The notes under the pieces were generated by a model, which ran no database searches, was not told the DNA's origin, and was given only the letters and a program-made list of their open reading frames with translations. Both the position numbers and the translations under genes were made by a program. DNA of 62,000 nucleotides from Phoronis australis (lineage: Eukaryota > Phoronida > Phoronidae): assembly GCA_002633005.1 (NCBI GenBank), contig NMRA01000335.1, forward strand, positions 1 to 62,000, given 5' to 3'. Shown here piece after piece: positions 52,771 to 62,000 of this stretch (within the stretch, counting starts at the first letter, position 1; each line of letters starts with the position of its first letter).

Positions 52771-54480
52771 GTAATGGAAGGGACTGGTCAGCGCTTTTGT
52801 TTAATCGACTTTTCGTGTCACATGAGTGCCATTAAGTTGTATGTAAAAGACATATTGCTCTGTGACGTGGATGGTTCTTCTTCGATACCTTACACATTTT
52901 GTGACTTACACTATATGTCCATGCCTTAACGTAGCCTAAGGTCATACGAGGAGATACCTTGAACTGCATCCCGTAACGCTAACATTAGAGAACATTACAA
53001 CGTAAAATTGGTACCTCATGGACCGGACATAGTGGGATCAGCCCCACAATTGGACATTTCCGCCTCGCCCACTAATCACTGTAGTTACGGAATTGTTGCT
53101 GGTATACGCTAGTCTCGTGCTTACTCGCGACCACTCGCTTCAAACTCGCGTCATCTGACAAAATCTTGCATTATCAGCTCACTTTTTCCCGCACGCAGAA
53201 TCGTGTTGTCATGTTCAGACACACCCCAGATGTTGGTGTCCAAACGTATTTGCCACCATTTTGTTTTAAGGGTGCTTAAAAAACGTTACCACCATGCGTT
53301 TTCTCAGTATTTGAGATTTCGATTGGACAATTATTATGCATTAGAGAGAGGAGAGTGGATACAGGCATCCCACTCAAGTGCTTGTCTGAAGAATCGGACA
53401 ATGAATTCGATTTCCCACTTAGCGAACTTTCGTCGCCTTTAAGGCGGTATGAACTCGACCCACAGACATGTGAGAGCCACACCCAACTAACCAAGGGGTG
53501 GTCAACATTCACAAAATAGACACTTAATAATCACCAGCAAATGCCACAGTAAACCTGGGTCACTCGTAATCAGTATTGCTATGACGGAATGAGCACAGTC
53601 TAAACACAATGCATAAGTTTACGTGTCGTAGCACTCGATCCGGCCCAGGGTCGCTGGCTTAGCATCACTCGCCCTAGAATGGAAGCAGTTTGTTCGTTAT
53701 TTATAAAATTTGCAAATACACTTACAAGGTGGCGAGTCCTTCATCGTAACGCCGCTTTTGGGTTTGGTCGAAGCACGATTCCTTGAAATGTGCCGAACAA
53801 AGTGGCTCACTACTGAATCGTATGTTCCTCACCGACATTCCACACTCGTGCGGCGCACAAACCGATACCATTTCTGTGCAACTTTCATGTATTTAGGAAA
53901 TGTGAACACGGAAACGTCCTCAGTCAAGTTGGTGTTACTACATCCTTCACAAACACACTTTTAATGTCTGAAAAAGGCGGCTCTCCGCGGACTTTCCTCA
54001 CAACTACTCAGTTTCGCACTGGTATAAAACAACAGCGGCGGAGAGGGTCTTCCACTCATTACGTACAACCTCGATTACAAAAAATATATATTTTTAAATT
54101 TCGCTTGTTTCTTAGCAACAGGTATACTAAAGGCTATTAAATCTCTGCAGATGCATTAATAATTTTTTTGAGACACTGGGTCATGTTGGGAACTCTTCAA
54201 CACCTAGTTCTCACGAACGTGATGGATTAATATTGACAAAACAAACTTCAATGTCATTTTGCAATACTTTGAATGTTTTAACCCAAGTAAGCTGTGAGGT
54301 AAGAGTCAGTATTTCATCGTTCTGAAATAACCTCGTCTTATTCTTAATTTTGATGTTGTAAAAAAATTCAGGAACCAGTCAGTTTGCAACCGCGTAGATG
54401 TAGAATTGCTAAATTAATTCAATTTGGTAAGTCTTTTGAAAGACTTGTATTGCGTTAAAATAGCTTTTATGAATCTGCAG
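52771..54480. other. Intron, no gene seen
   Basis: About 1.7 kb. Frames at 53203-53442 (+) and 53276-53512 (-) overlap but show no domains. No clear repeat boundaries. Confidence 0.5.
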
Positions 54481-54675
54481 GTGACCCAAGGAGATGAGAT
54501 AAAAAACTTAATTTCCGGAAATGACGATAATCTCTTGGCGTCTATAGAGGCTAGTCACGACTTAGGAAGTAACCTCGACGTCATACTTGGCTTAGTCAAC
54601 GTCATCGACAACACTCCAGAAAAGCAAAAAGAAGGAAACAGTTCAGACGGAATCAGTAACAAAAAGGCAACACAG
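54481..54675 (+). CDS. Polycystin-like exon: post-REJ-core helical region
   Basis: Acceptor GAATCTGCAG, phase 0; donor ACACAG|GTAGAC, phase 0. It encodes GDEIKNLISGNDDNLL, HDLGSNLDVILGLVNVID and an acidic/polar tail ending KKATQ. Amphipathic helical segments of this kind follow the REJ core in polycystin-1 relatives. The short stretch of E, K, N and S is probably a loop. Confidence 0.85.
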
Positions 54676-54824
54676 GTAGACTACAGGACATTCGGTGTGG
54701 TAATTTAGTTTCACAAATGCCGCGTAGGAAATCACAAACAATATGACCGTCATTAGGGTGAGATCAAAGGCTATGTTCAATGGCATTCGGCAGAGATATA
54801 AAAAGTAATTACAGGCGGTCTGAT

Positions 54825-55000
54825 ACCGGTGGCGGATTTAGAGGGGGGTCAAGGGGGCCATGGCCCCCTCTAAAATTCTCCCAGATTCCATTTGGAAGTT
54901 CGGGGATGCGAGTGTAGGCCTATGGCGGGCAAAATCCTGGCTAATACTCTGCCCTGCCCCCTAACTCAAAATCCTGGATCCTCCCCAGAATACACGTTGT
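54825..55000. mobile_element. Element of the GGCGGATTTAG family
   Basis: Starts GGTGGCGGATTTAGAGGGG. An internal near-palindrome, GGGGGCCATGGCCCCC, faces C-rich text ending AATCCTGGATCCTCC. This could pair with the GGCGGAT(C/T) start as a loose inverted end. Same family as 9168-9380, 17778 and 58692. Confidence 0.5.
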
Positions 55001-55939
55001 TTCAGAACTACGCAGTCCGAGCATGTGGGCCCATTCCACTGATCATTTTTATGCTTTGTTAATATATAGTTAAAACCGAGCTGAGGAGCTAGAAAGCTGA
55101 CTCGAGCACTTTTATTCTCCACCGATTTTGACAAAGCCTAACTCTGACACGCCTTAGTCAAATCGAACACAGGTAATTAATTGCGGAAATGAGTCACTGA
55201 AATAAGCGAAATTATTGAGGGGCACAAGCTAAACTACCCCATGCCCCGGTCTCCGGATGCCGCCAAATTTGTACCAACCACCCAAGTCCACCATAGGAGG
55301 GGGGAGAATCCCGGGGTTCAACCAACAAAGTTTCACGCACTGACTGATAGCTGGGAGCTGCATCAAGTAAATAAAGACATAATTCACGCCGACAGGAGGC
55401 GCGTGCCAATAACGAGGCTCGCTACGATAGTTCTGTTTGCTTATCGGCATAGTTGTATTCCGCGTTGCTCGAACGGCTAGAACACGGACATTCAACTGTC
55501 TGTTTTACAATCCTAAGGAAGTTGAGATTCGGAAGCGTTGGGTCGTTGCCATACGTTGCGACGAAGGAAAATATTTCTGTGTAAAATTTATAAATGTTTT
55601 CGTAAAGTTAAATCATATTTTGTCTCATCTCGGTTGCCAAGCTTAGCAACAACCGGAGAATCTTAGGCCAACCAGGCTGTGTTTTCATGACTACGGGTTG
55701 AAACATGATGCATTTTTCTTTCCAAAAAGGACAGGGCCCTCAATTCCTCGATTTTGGGGCTGAATATCGACCCTATTCCCCTCTCAAAAATATTCAAAAA
55801 TCATGCGAAATTCTCCCCAAGTGAGACCTGGCTAGTGATTGAAAATTTCTCTTCGAAATTCAAATCGCCTAACCACACAGGTGACAGTTTGAAAGAGCAC
55901 AAAATGCTAACTGAAACAGAGCCTATAAGAACTTGCAAC

Positions 55940-56050
55940 AGGGCGGGTGTGCTATGTTGATCGGGAGGTAGATTTTCCCCTCACTCGGCGAGAAAATTCC
56001 CCTCTCAGAAGGCATAGGCACCTTTCCCCTCTGTTAACGAGACCCCTGAA
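55940..56050. repeat. Copy of a dispersed repeat also at 4030-4150
   Basis: Shares, in order, GGTAGATTTTCCCCTCAC, a CCCCTCTCAGAAGGCA(T/C)AGGC-like block, CCTTTCCCCTC and a GAGACCCCTG/GAGGGCCCTGG end with 4065-4150. The function is unknown and there are two copies in the window. Confidence 0.55.
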
Positions 56051-58903
56051 GAAACATGATAACTATGCTTGCTCTATCCAGTTAACTGAAATTGAGCTCT
56101 AAAACGACATTATGATTTGGACGAATGAATTGTTTGTTTTAATTTTAAAATTCAACTTGGTCCAGATTGATATTTGAAACCTAACACATGAAATAGACGT
56201 AAGAATTGTTAAAACCAAGAAAGCAGAATTGATGATCAAATAATTTTTATTTTCAGGTACCAGCCTGGTTATTTATTTTAATAAAAATAAAAATCAATAA
56301 CATCAATTATTCTTTCAGATCAATGACAAATCAACTATTAGTCCCGGTAGTCCCTACCTCACCTGGACCCGCTACGCTATGCTTGATCAACAAACAAAAC
56401 CAGATATGACTAATTGCACATCAAAGCAAAATGTCATGAGCCACCACTGTCGAATATACCTTCTACTCGTCAACAATACGAGCAGATGACCTAGTTCGTG
56501 TAGAAAGCATTATCATCATCAATTTACAAGACGAAACGTAACCCTGCATTCACAATAATACCTAATCCGTAACAGTATTATCGCCACAATTTGGTCATAT
56601 TTACTTTTTATGATTCGAACCTAGTTTTCCGATACCCTTTCGTCAGACAACTCTTTGGTGCATTGACTTGTTCTCTAATATGTTTTTCTACGTCTCTTTA
56701 GTTAATTATCAACACATTTTTAAGATTTAATATCCAGGTTGGACTCGAAAGACAGGCCATTTAACTCGCTCCATGTCAGCTTCCGCTTTGCTTATCGTAG
56801 TGAGCCTCGCTTTGGATTTTAATTGTAGCCGCGTGAGTTAGGTCTATACCCAAGATCTGTCAATGTAAAAATAGGAATTCCATAAACTAGGCTAGCCGCT
56901 GGTCAGTTCAGCTATGATTCACTAGAGATAAAGATGCTTGAGACACAACTTAGCTCGAACCTATCCATCTGTGCTGGCTCTACAGTTAAGATTCAGTTTG
57001 TTTATGATCCGGTTTGGGAAAAGATCACTTTAATAGGATCATTCTTTGACGGTATTTTTAAAGAACGACGTCCCGAGGTACCTGATATAGTGTATTTGTG
57101 GTTGTTTCAATACCCCTTGCTGAAACACAGATATTCCAGTTACTGGGGAAAATGATGCGCAGAGGGTGTCTCAAAAATGTACACACCTCCACTGAGTTCA
57201 AATTCATTACCCGTGAATGACTGAGACTTTGCTCCGGACTTACATGTACTTCATGGTTACACCTTATTTTTGAGCGTCGGTGCGTCAATCTTCACGGGAA
57301 TGGCGAACAAACAATTCAGCTTTGAAGAACGAAAAACGTAGGCCTACTACTGGAAACTAAAAACACCAAGGAAGTGCAAGTAAATCTTTCCAAGTTAATG
57401 AGCAATGCATTTAATTTATTTATGGGCTTAAAATTGTTTTTCCATCTACGGTTTTGATGAAAACACGACTAAACTTTTTGTTTGAAGGCTTGATACTGAG
57501 TCGCTCGTAGTGTCGAAACAATCTCATTTCTTCTGGTGTGCAGGTATATAGCAAAACACCGAGAAACACAACAAACAAACAAATTAAAACACTAGAAATA
57601 ACAAACAAACCAATTAAGACACTAGTGATTTAATTTGTTGTTTGTTATGTCTAATGTTTTAATTTGCGAAGTTTGCGTTAACGAAGGGCTGCTACCGAAC
57701 TATACTGGGGGGAGGCTATAGCCCCCCACTAATCGGTTGCGCCGCCCATAGAGTCCAGTGGAGGCTCACCAATGAAAAAAGTGAGGGGTATAGCTCCCAG
57801 CCCCTATGACCTTGTTCCTAAGACAATAAACAATTTATTTATTGTCGTTTGTAATGTGAGAACATTTTGGAGCATTTTAGAGCTATCCGAGATGCATCAA
57901 ATTCCTTGAGACTTATTTCAGATAAGCGAAGTTCATTTAGCGTTCTTTGTTATCTGGGAATCGGATGATAGATTGAATTTTCCCAATGTCACCCTGAAGC
58001 TAAGTTCACTGAAGCATCATCACTTTTTACAAGAATTGTCAAAAACCACCTGTCATTCACTCGATGTTCGTACATGCACGAACGTGTAAATCAGGAACCA
58101 ACAAATTCGCTGTTTGTCTAAACAGAATAAGCAATTCCCGAAGACATGCTCGAAGACTCTCAATGGGTAACAGGAGAACATGGGAGACGGAGCTCCCACG
58201 GGGTTTGGGGGTCCCCCAATAAGTTTTCAGAAGTTATTCATGTTGACTTGTATTTTTGCTCATTTTGGAGGTACCTATTACGGTTCACGAGTTAATGTTG
58301 AACTCCAAAAAGAAGCCCCCTAACAACAATGTCCTGACAAGGGTCCTCAAACGTTAAATCATGCACTGACAGTTGTAAAATGTTGTCTTGAACTTTCTCT
58401 CTTCTCTTTGTTTCGATGTCTTTCTTTTCTCGACTGCCCCCACTTCCAAGCCTATGTCGCATGCCACGGTTTAACCCTGACGCCTGCACGTGCCTCCTCT
58501 GCCCCCTGCTTCCTACGGCCCTGGAATACAGGCAGGGGACACAACTCGAAAACAGGAAATTACTATACAACAGAAGTAAGGCTCATATATATCAAACAAC
58601 TCTTACATATATGAACAGTACTCACACGTACCGGTTAAGTTCCTTCAATTTATTCAGCTTTGTGTTTCCGAAAAATTCAGAGGTTTTCAAGGGCGGATCC
58701 AGGATTTTAGTTAGGGTGAGGGGCAGGGCTACCCGTCAGACATTCGTACCTCCGAATTGACAAATGGAGTTCTTTTTTTGGGGGGGGGGGAGATAACGTT
58801 ATATTGCTCAAACGCAGCTGCCCGTTGGTTCACAATGTTAGATGTAGCTGGGCATAATTTTACCCTTATAATAAACCAAACTGATTCATGATGTCCTCTG
58901 CAG

Positions 58904-59156
58904 CTAAAGTTGGCCTTGTTTAAAACACTCGAAAACCTTACCGAAGGCAGCCAAGCGACATTTGAACAGCATCAACAAGCTCTTGGATGCGTAGAGGCGT
59001 TGACACGAAACTCTGAGCAAGTGGGTGCTGAAGGAATGGTGTTAGCTAGTCAATATATGGAGTCTGGCGTCGCTGCTATGTCACACTTTCTCGGTACTGA
59101 AGAGATGCCTTCTACTCAAATCGTCCGGCAAGGCCAAGTATTTCTGAACGTTGCGG
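58904..59156 (+). CDS. Polycystin-like exon: helical pre-GAIN region
   Basis: Acceptor GTCCTCTGCAG, phase 0; donor TTGCGG|GTAAGC, phase 1. It encodes LKLALFKTLENLTEGSQ, FEQHQQALGCVEALTRNS and MESGVAAMSHFLGTEEM. This all-helical stretch continues KKATQ from exon 54481 and resembles the helical subdomain of GAIN domains, which begins between REJ and GPS in this family. Confidence 0.88.
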
Positions 59157-59257
59157 GTAAGCTACATTTTTGAGATGCACCGCAGGACAGGAATATAACT
59201 ACAGTGATTCATGCTCTGAAAATGAAAATGAATGATGAGGATTACTCTAAATGCCAG

Positions 59258-59368
59258 GTAGTGGCCATGTGGTGTCCGAACGTGAACGTGGCCAACAAGT
59301 GTCAAACGACAACAAGGCTTTAAATCAAGAGCAAGACACAACAAATTTTCTCCTAACTATAAGTAACG
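59258..59368 (+). CDS. Polycystin-like exon: polar helical segment
   Basis: Acceptor TAAATGCCAG, phase 1; donor TAACG|GTATTC, phase 1. It encodes SGHVVSERERGQQVSNDN and QEQDTTNFLLTISN. The donor is chosen because it restores the frame into exon 59461 (ISN-G-NLAKVLIVN); reading on would give an unrelated tail. Confidence 0.78.
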
Positions 59369-59460
59369 GTATTCAGAGGTTCAATTTAGACTTCATTCCT
59401 CTCAGTGCGCAAACGTGTCATTGCCTAATTACGGTTACAGTGTATACATTTGATCCTTAG

Positions 59461-59555
59461 GAAATCTCGCTAAGGTATTGATAGTGAACGAAGACAGGGA
59501 AGTTTCAAAGACTGGTGTCAGGTCCGAAGAGGCCGTAAAAGTTGCAAACCAAGTG
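59461..59555 (+). CDS. Polycystin-like exon: helical segment
   Basis: Acceptor TTTGATCCTTAG, phase 1; donor CAAGTG|GTAAGA, phase 0. It encodes NLAKVLIVNEDREV and TGVRSEEAVKVANQV. The intron before it is only 92 bp, the shortest in the gene. Confidence 0.85.
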
Positions 59556-60206
59556 GTAAGAGGGCGAATCATCCAGTAATTGTAGATTCTCTCAAAAATA
59601 GAGGTCAAACGAACTTTTTAACGAAAAGTTTATACTGTGTTTATGTTTTCATGTACGATTATAGTTTCAAACGAAGTGGGCTTGTCTAATGCCGGTGGTA
59701 GTTTAAAAGCTACTTGATTGGTCGGTGGAGAAACATGTAAGCAATTAGTAAAGACTGAGGGAGTGATACTCAAATATTAAGGACACATATTTAGTTTCAA
59801 TGTCGTAGAAATACTATAGCAGACCCGCGTTCCGTAAACCCGAGGTACTAAAAGAACGCTTGTAGTGAGAAATGACCTATTACAGGGCATGCACTTAAAC
59901 TAACCGCGAGTTTTCCCCGGAATTCAACATTTCAGCATTTCAGTGGCGTAAATTTTGCAGGTCTTAGCAAGCAAAGTTCCGAGGTTACTCGTGAAATACT
60001 TGGCTTTTACTCCTCGGATTTTGCAGGATCTTGCGATACATGTACATCGCTGATTTTCACGAGAAATTTGCTCTTCGAGAAGAACTGGTATTATGTTGTG
60101 TTAACAGTGCCGTGAAATTGAACAGCAGACATTGGTACTTATAGAACTGTCACGTTATCTCTACATACTCGTATGATGCACTAGTTGGCTGGTGATTCAA
60201 TTTCAG
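59556..60206. other. Intron with a GCGAGGTCCTAG-family fragment
   Basis: About 59940-60080 reads AGGTCTTAGCAAGCAAAGTTCCGAGG and CGGATTTTGCAGGATCTTGCG. These are diverged relatives of the small inverted-repeat element at 33282-33527. Confidence 0.5.
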
Positions 60207-60348
60207 CGATCAGACATCAAAACTACAGTATCGGCCTTAATGTATGCAACCGATCAAACTATGGTTGCTGGGGAGGCGAATGTAGAAATGGAGACAGAAA
60301 CATCTAAACTTACAGTTATGAAAAAAGCTCCAGAAAACATTGATCAAG
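60207..60348 (+). CDS. Polycystin-like exon: GAIN-like beginning
   Basis: Acceptor TTCAATTTCAG, phase 0; donor CAAG|GTGCGT, phase 1. It encodes RSDIKTTVSALMYATDQ, GEANVEMETETSKLTVMKK and ENIDQ. An E-x-E-T-x-K-L-x-V-x-K strand such as this (human polycystins have a similar LxVxR strand) marks the move from the helical to the beta part of a GAIN domain. Confidence 0.88.
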
Positions 60349-61090
60349 GTGCGTATACGCTGATTGAAGGAAACTAAAAACAATCTAAGCAATGTTGAAG
60401 ATGAAGCAGTGAACAGAGTTTTGCAAAAAAACTTTGATGATGTTTTGTAGAGTTTCTTTGGGGGTTTTGAGGGTATATTTTATTTATTGCTGAGTAACCA
60501 AAATGTAGCCAAAACTTACCTGTATTTCAAAATTTACAAAATGGATTCAAAATTTAATTGTTTCAACACACCGAGTATTACAGTAATAAAGAACATTTGT
60601 GCAGACGTTAGAGCCTACTCAGTGATGACTGAAGTTTACCAAAATGCAGACACTCCATTAATTGTTGATTCTGCGATGTCCATTTGATTATGAAACTTAA
60701 ATATTTAGGAATTATGCCAGTCACACCTATAGAAATGTAAGAATCAACGCAGAGTTCAAGACGACTGCACAGCATTTAGTGGGTTGATAATCCTTTTTCG
60801 AAGGCATGGTTAACGGTACAATAGAGTATAGACTCCATTTTTACTCATCAAATGCATGGCATCACTGGTCACGTGGTCTCTCGTCACATAGCAACATTTA
60901 AAATTCTGACGGTCTGCACAGTTTTTCCGAGCCGACATCGTCGTTTATTTCCGTGAGACTATTAAGTGATGCCAGGGGCGTTTAAACCATTATATCATTA
61001 CTCATTTTTACTGTAATATAATTTTGCTGTACGTGCAGAACTGATGTTCAAGCAATACTTTTATGTACTTTTCTTCTGGTCTGTCTGCAG
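60349..61090. other. Intron, nothing recognised
   Basis: About 740 bp, AT-rich. An open frame at 60487-60687 has no domain and no compatible splice phases. Confidence 0.5.
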
Positions 61091-61179
61091 GACCAATCAA
61101 TATCGGCTTTGGCGCACAGATTTCGTTTCCTCCAGTTGAGGACGTTTACGACAATGACACGACGTCAGTTTCTGCTGCC
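61091..61179 (+). CDS. Polycystin-like exon: GAIN-like strand segment, last exon in window
   Basis: Acceptor CTGTCTGCAG, phase 1; donor GCTGCC|GTAAGT, phase 0. It encodes PINIGFGAQISFPPVEDV and DNDTTSVSAA. An I-x-F-P strand followed by an acidic loop is usual in GAIN domains before the GPS site. The remaining GAIN, GPS, PLAT and membrane exons must lie beyond 62000. Confidence 0.88.
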
Positions 61180-62000
61180 GTAAGTGAAACATATTTACTG
61201 CCTAAATTACCCATTGAATCCAATTTCATTTACTATAAGGAATAGCCACCTAGGGTCCGTTTGGTGAAAAGTGACTTTTTAAAGACTTAAGGCAAAATTT
61301 TAGTATTACGCTCCCCACATATTGTTGAACAAAGACTTCATGTAAACTTGAGTGTATCAGTGTCTAGACAAATGTCAGTAAGTAGCAGATATAAGTATGT
61401 TATCAGAGACGTCGCACTCTTGATTGAATGAGACGTAATCGCTTCTCAGAAGTTGTTGTGTTGAGCGTAAGACCCAATTGATGCCTTAATTCTAAAGCAA
61501 TTTCTCATAAAACAAATTCCAGGGCTGTGCTGCATATAGCTTCAAAGCGTATTCACTGAATTTGTTTGAATGTTGCTTGACGTCAAATTTCACTGCTAAA
61601 ATAGCAACATGACGAACTGGAAAGTATTTTGACATTTCCCGTTCAATAATACGAATTTAAGATAGATGTCTATTATTCTGTACTTCAGTATACTTATACG
61701 CAAGTCAATTCCAAATTTGCGCTTGATGATCGCTTGTTTGGGGATACAAACTCGGGTAAAAACTTGATGTTTCAAGTAAAAACTGGATATTTCGAGTTCA
61801 GACTCGAATTGCTAACTTTAATGCTGGGGTCATCATGCACAAAATTGATATTTATTCACGTAAAATATAATGAACTCTAACGCAAAATTAGAATATTAAA
61901 ATTCGAGTATAATTTTATGTTCGATTTCGAGTGATTAGACCCTGGTTCAATGACGAAATGAACTAACGGAAGTTATAGCGGTAAGTTAAGAGTTTCACTG
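61180..62000. other. Intron to the window edge
   Basis: Holds copy 3 of the CTCGAGTT dispersed family (61720-61960). No further exon was recognised before the edge. Confidence 0.5.
61720..61960. mobile_element. Intronic dispersed repeat, CTCGAGTT family, copy 3
   Basis: Contains CGCTTGATGATCGCTTG, ACTCGGGTAAAAACTTGATG, TTTCGAGTTCAGACTCGAAT and GCTGGGGTCATCATG. It ends with a TTCGATTTCGAGTGATTAGA tail. Order and spacing follow copies 1 and 2, but it is the most diverged. Confidence 0.5.

Larger units (their letters stand above)
54676..58903. other. 4.2-kb intron loaded with repeats
   Basis: Contains a GGCGGATTTAG element with facing G and C runs (54825-55000), a TTTTCCCCTCAC fragment (55940-56050) and a CCCCCCA-rich stretch near 57700-57790. 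Another GGCGGATCCAGG start lies at 58692, followed by a poly-G run at 58778-58790. A frame after TTCTTTCAG at 56319 runs 56 codons, but its sequence does not resemble the gene and the flanking exons join without it, so it is not called. Confidence 0.55.
23046..61179 (+). other. Polycystin-1 / REJ-family gene, partial locus
   Basis: One plus-strand gene spans at least 29679-61179. The first exon may be the WSC candidate at 23046. The 19 secure exons join in matching phase for 6,167 coding bases, about 2,055 codons, without a stop. Domain order is WSC (probable), PKD modules with divergent inserts, seven PKD-like modules and the REJ start in one giant exon, the rest of REJ, then sequence expected to lead to GAIN/GPS. 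PKD-REJ order is diagnostic of the polycystin-1 group (PKD1, PKD1L1, PKDREJ relatives), which continue with GPS, PLAT and eleven membrane segments; these must lie to the right. Many NxS/T sites fit an extracellular region. Which subfamily it belongs to cannot be decided without the C-terminal half. Confidence 0.85.

Noticed and set aside
56319-56489. Possible exon after TTCTTTCAG
   Set aside because: The acceptor is good and the frame is open for 56 codons, but there is no fitting donor, the sequence does not resemble the helical region, and exons 54481 and 58904 join in phase without it.

Overview
The window is animal nuclear DNA: intron-split genes with GT/AG borders, AT-rich non-coding sequence, many dispersed repeats, micro- and minisatellites and a few unresolved N bases in poly-G runs. 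The protein families and the repeat load fit a marine invertebrate, perhaps an invertebrate deuterostome, but the sequence alone does not fix the species. All splice calls were made by eye from phase-compatible acceptors and donors; no transcript data were available.

Layout. (1) 1387-3120 (+) is an intact, intronless ankyrin-repeat gene. (2) About 3.1-18.7 kb has no convincing gene. It holds a 23-bp minisatellite, a 43-bp tandem array, and a direct duplication of about 3.35 kb (7059-12898 and 14047-17410). The first copy is interrupted by about 2.5 kb of other repeats. (3) About 18.7-19.8 kb holds a perfect 24-bp-arm hairpin, an unidentified minus-strand coding exon with a good donor, and a truncated Penelope-like retroelement endonuclease. 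(4) From about 23 kb, and securely from 29.7 kb, to the right edge runs one large plus-strand gene of the polycystin-1 / receptor-for-egg-jelly family. A possible WSC exon is followed by PKD modules, an exon of 2,862 bp that carries seven PKD-like modules and the start of the REJ domain, then seven exons completing REJ and five exons leading toward a GAIN/GPS region. The 19 secure exons (29679-61179) read through in one frame for about 2,055 codons. The start of the gene and its membrane part lie outside the window or were not found.

The introns of this gene are full of mobile DNA: a 930-bp element with inverted ends and TTAA-type target duplication carrying a P2X7 C-terminal-like ORF, a frameshifted HECT-domain pseudogene, small inverted-repeat elements, a long fold-back, a (GAT)n tract of over 600 bp, and a 1.7-kb dispersed element. 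That element, like its relative near 8 kb, repeats a motif resembling the CTCF core site.

The ankyrin protein is presumably an intracellular binding protein and the polycystin-like protein a large glycosylated surface receptor; nothing suggests that they work together. The most unusual material is in the repeats rather than the two host genes.
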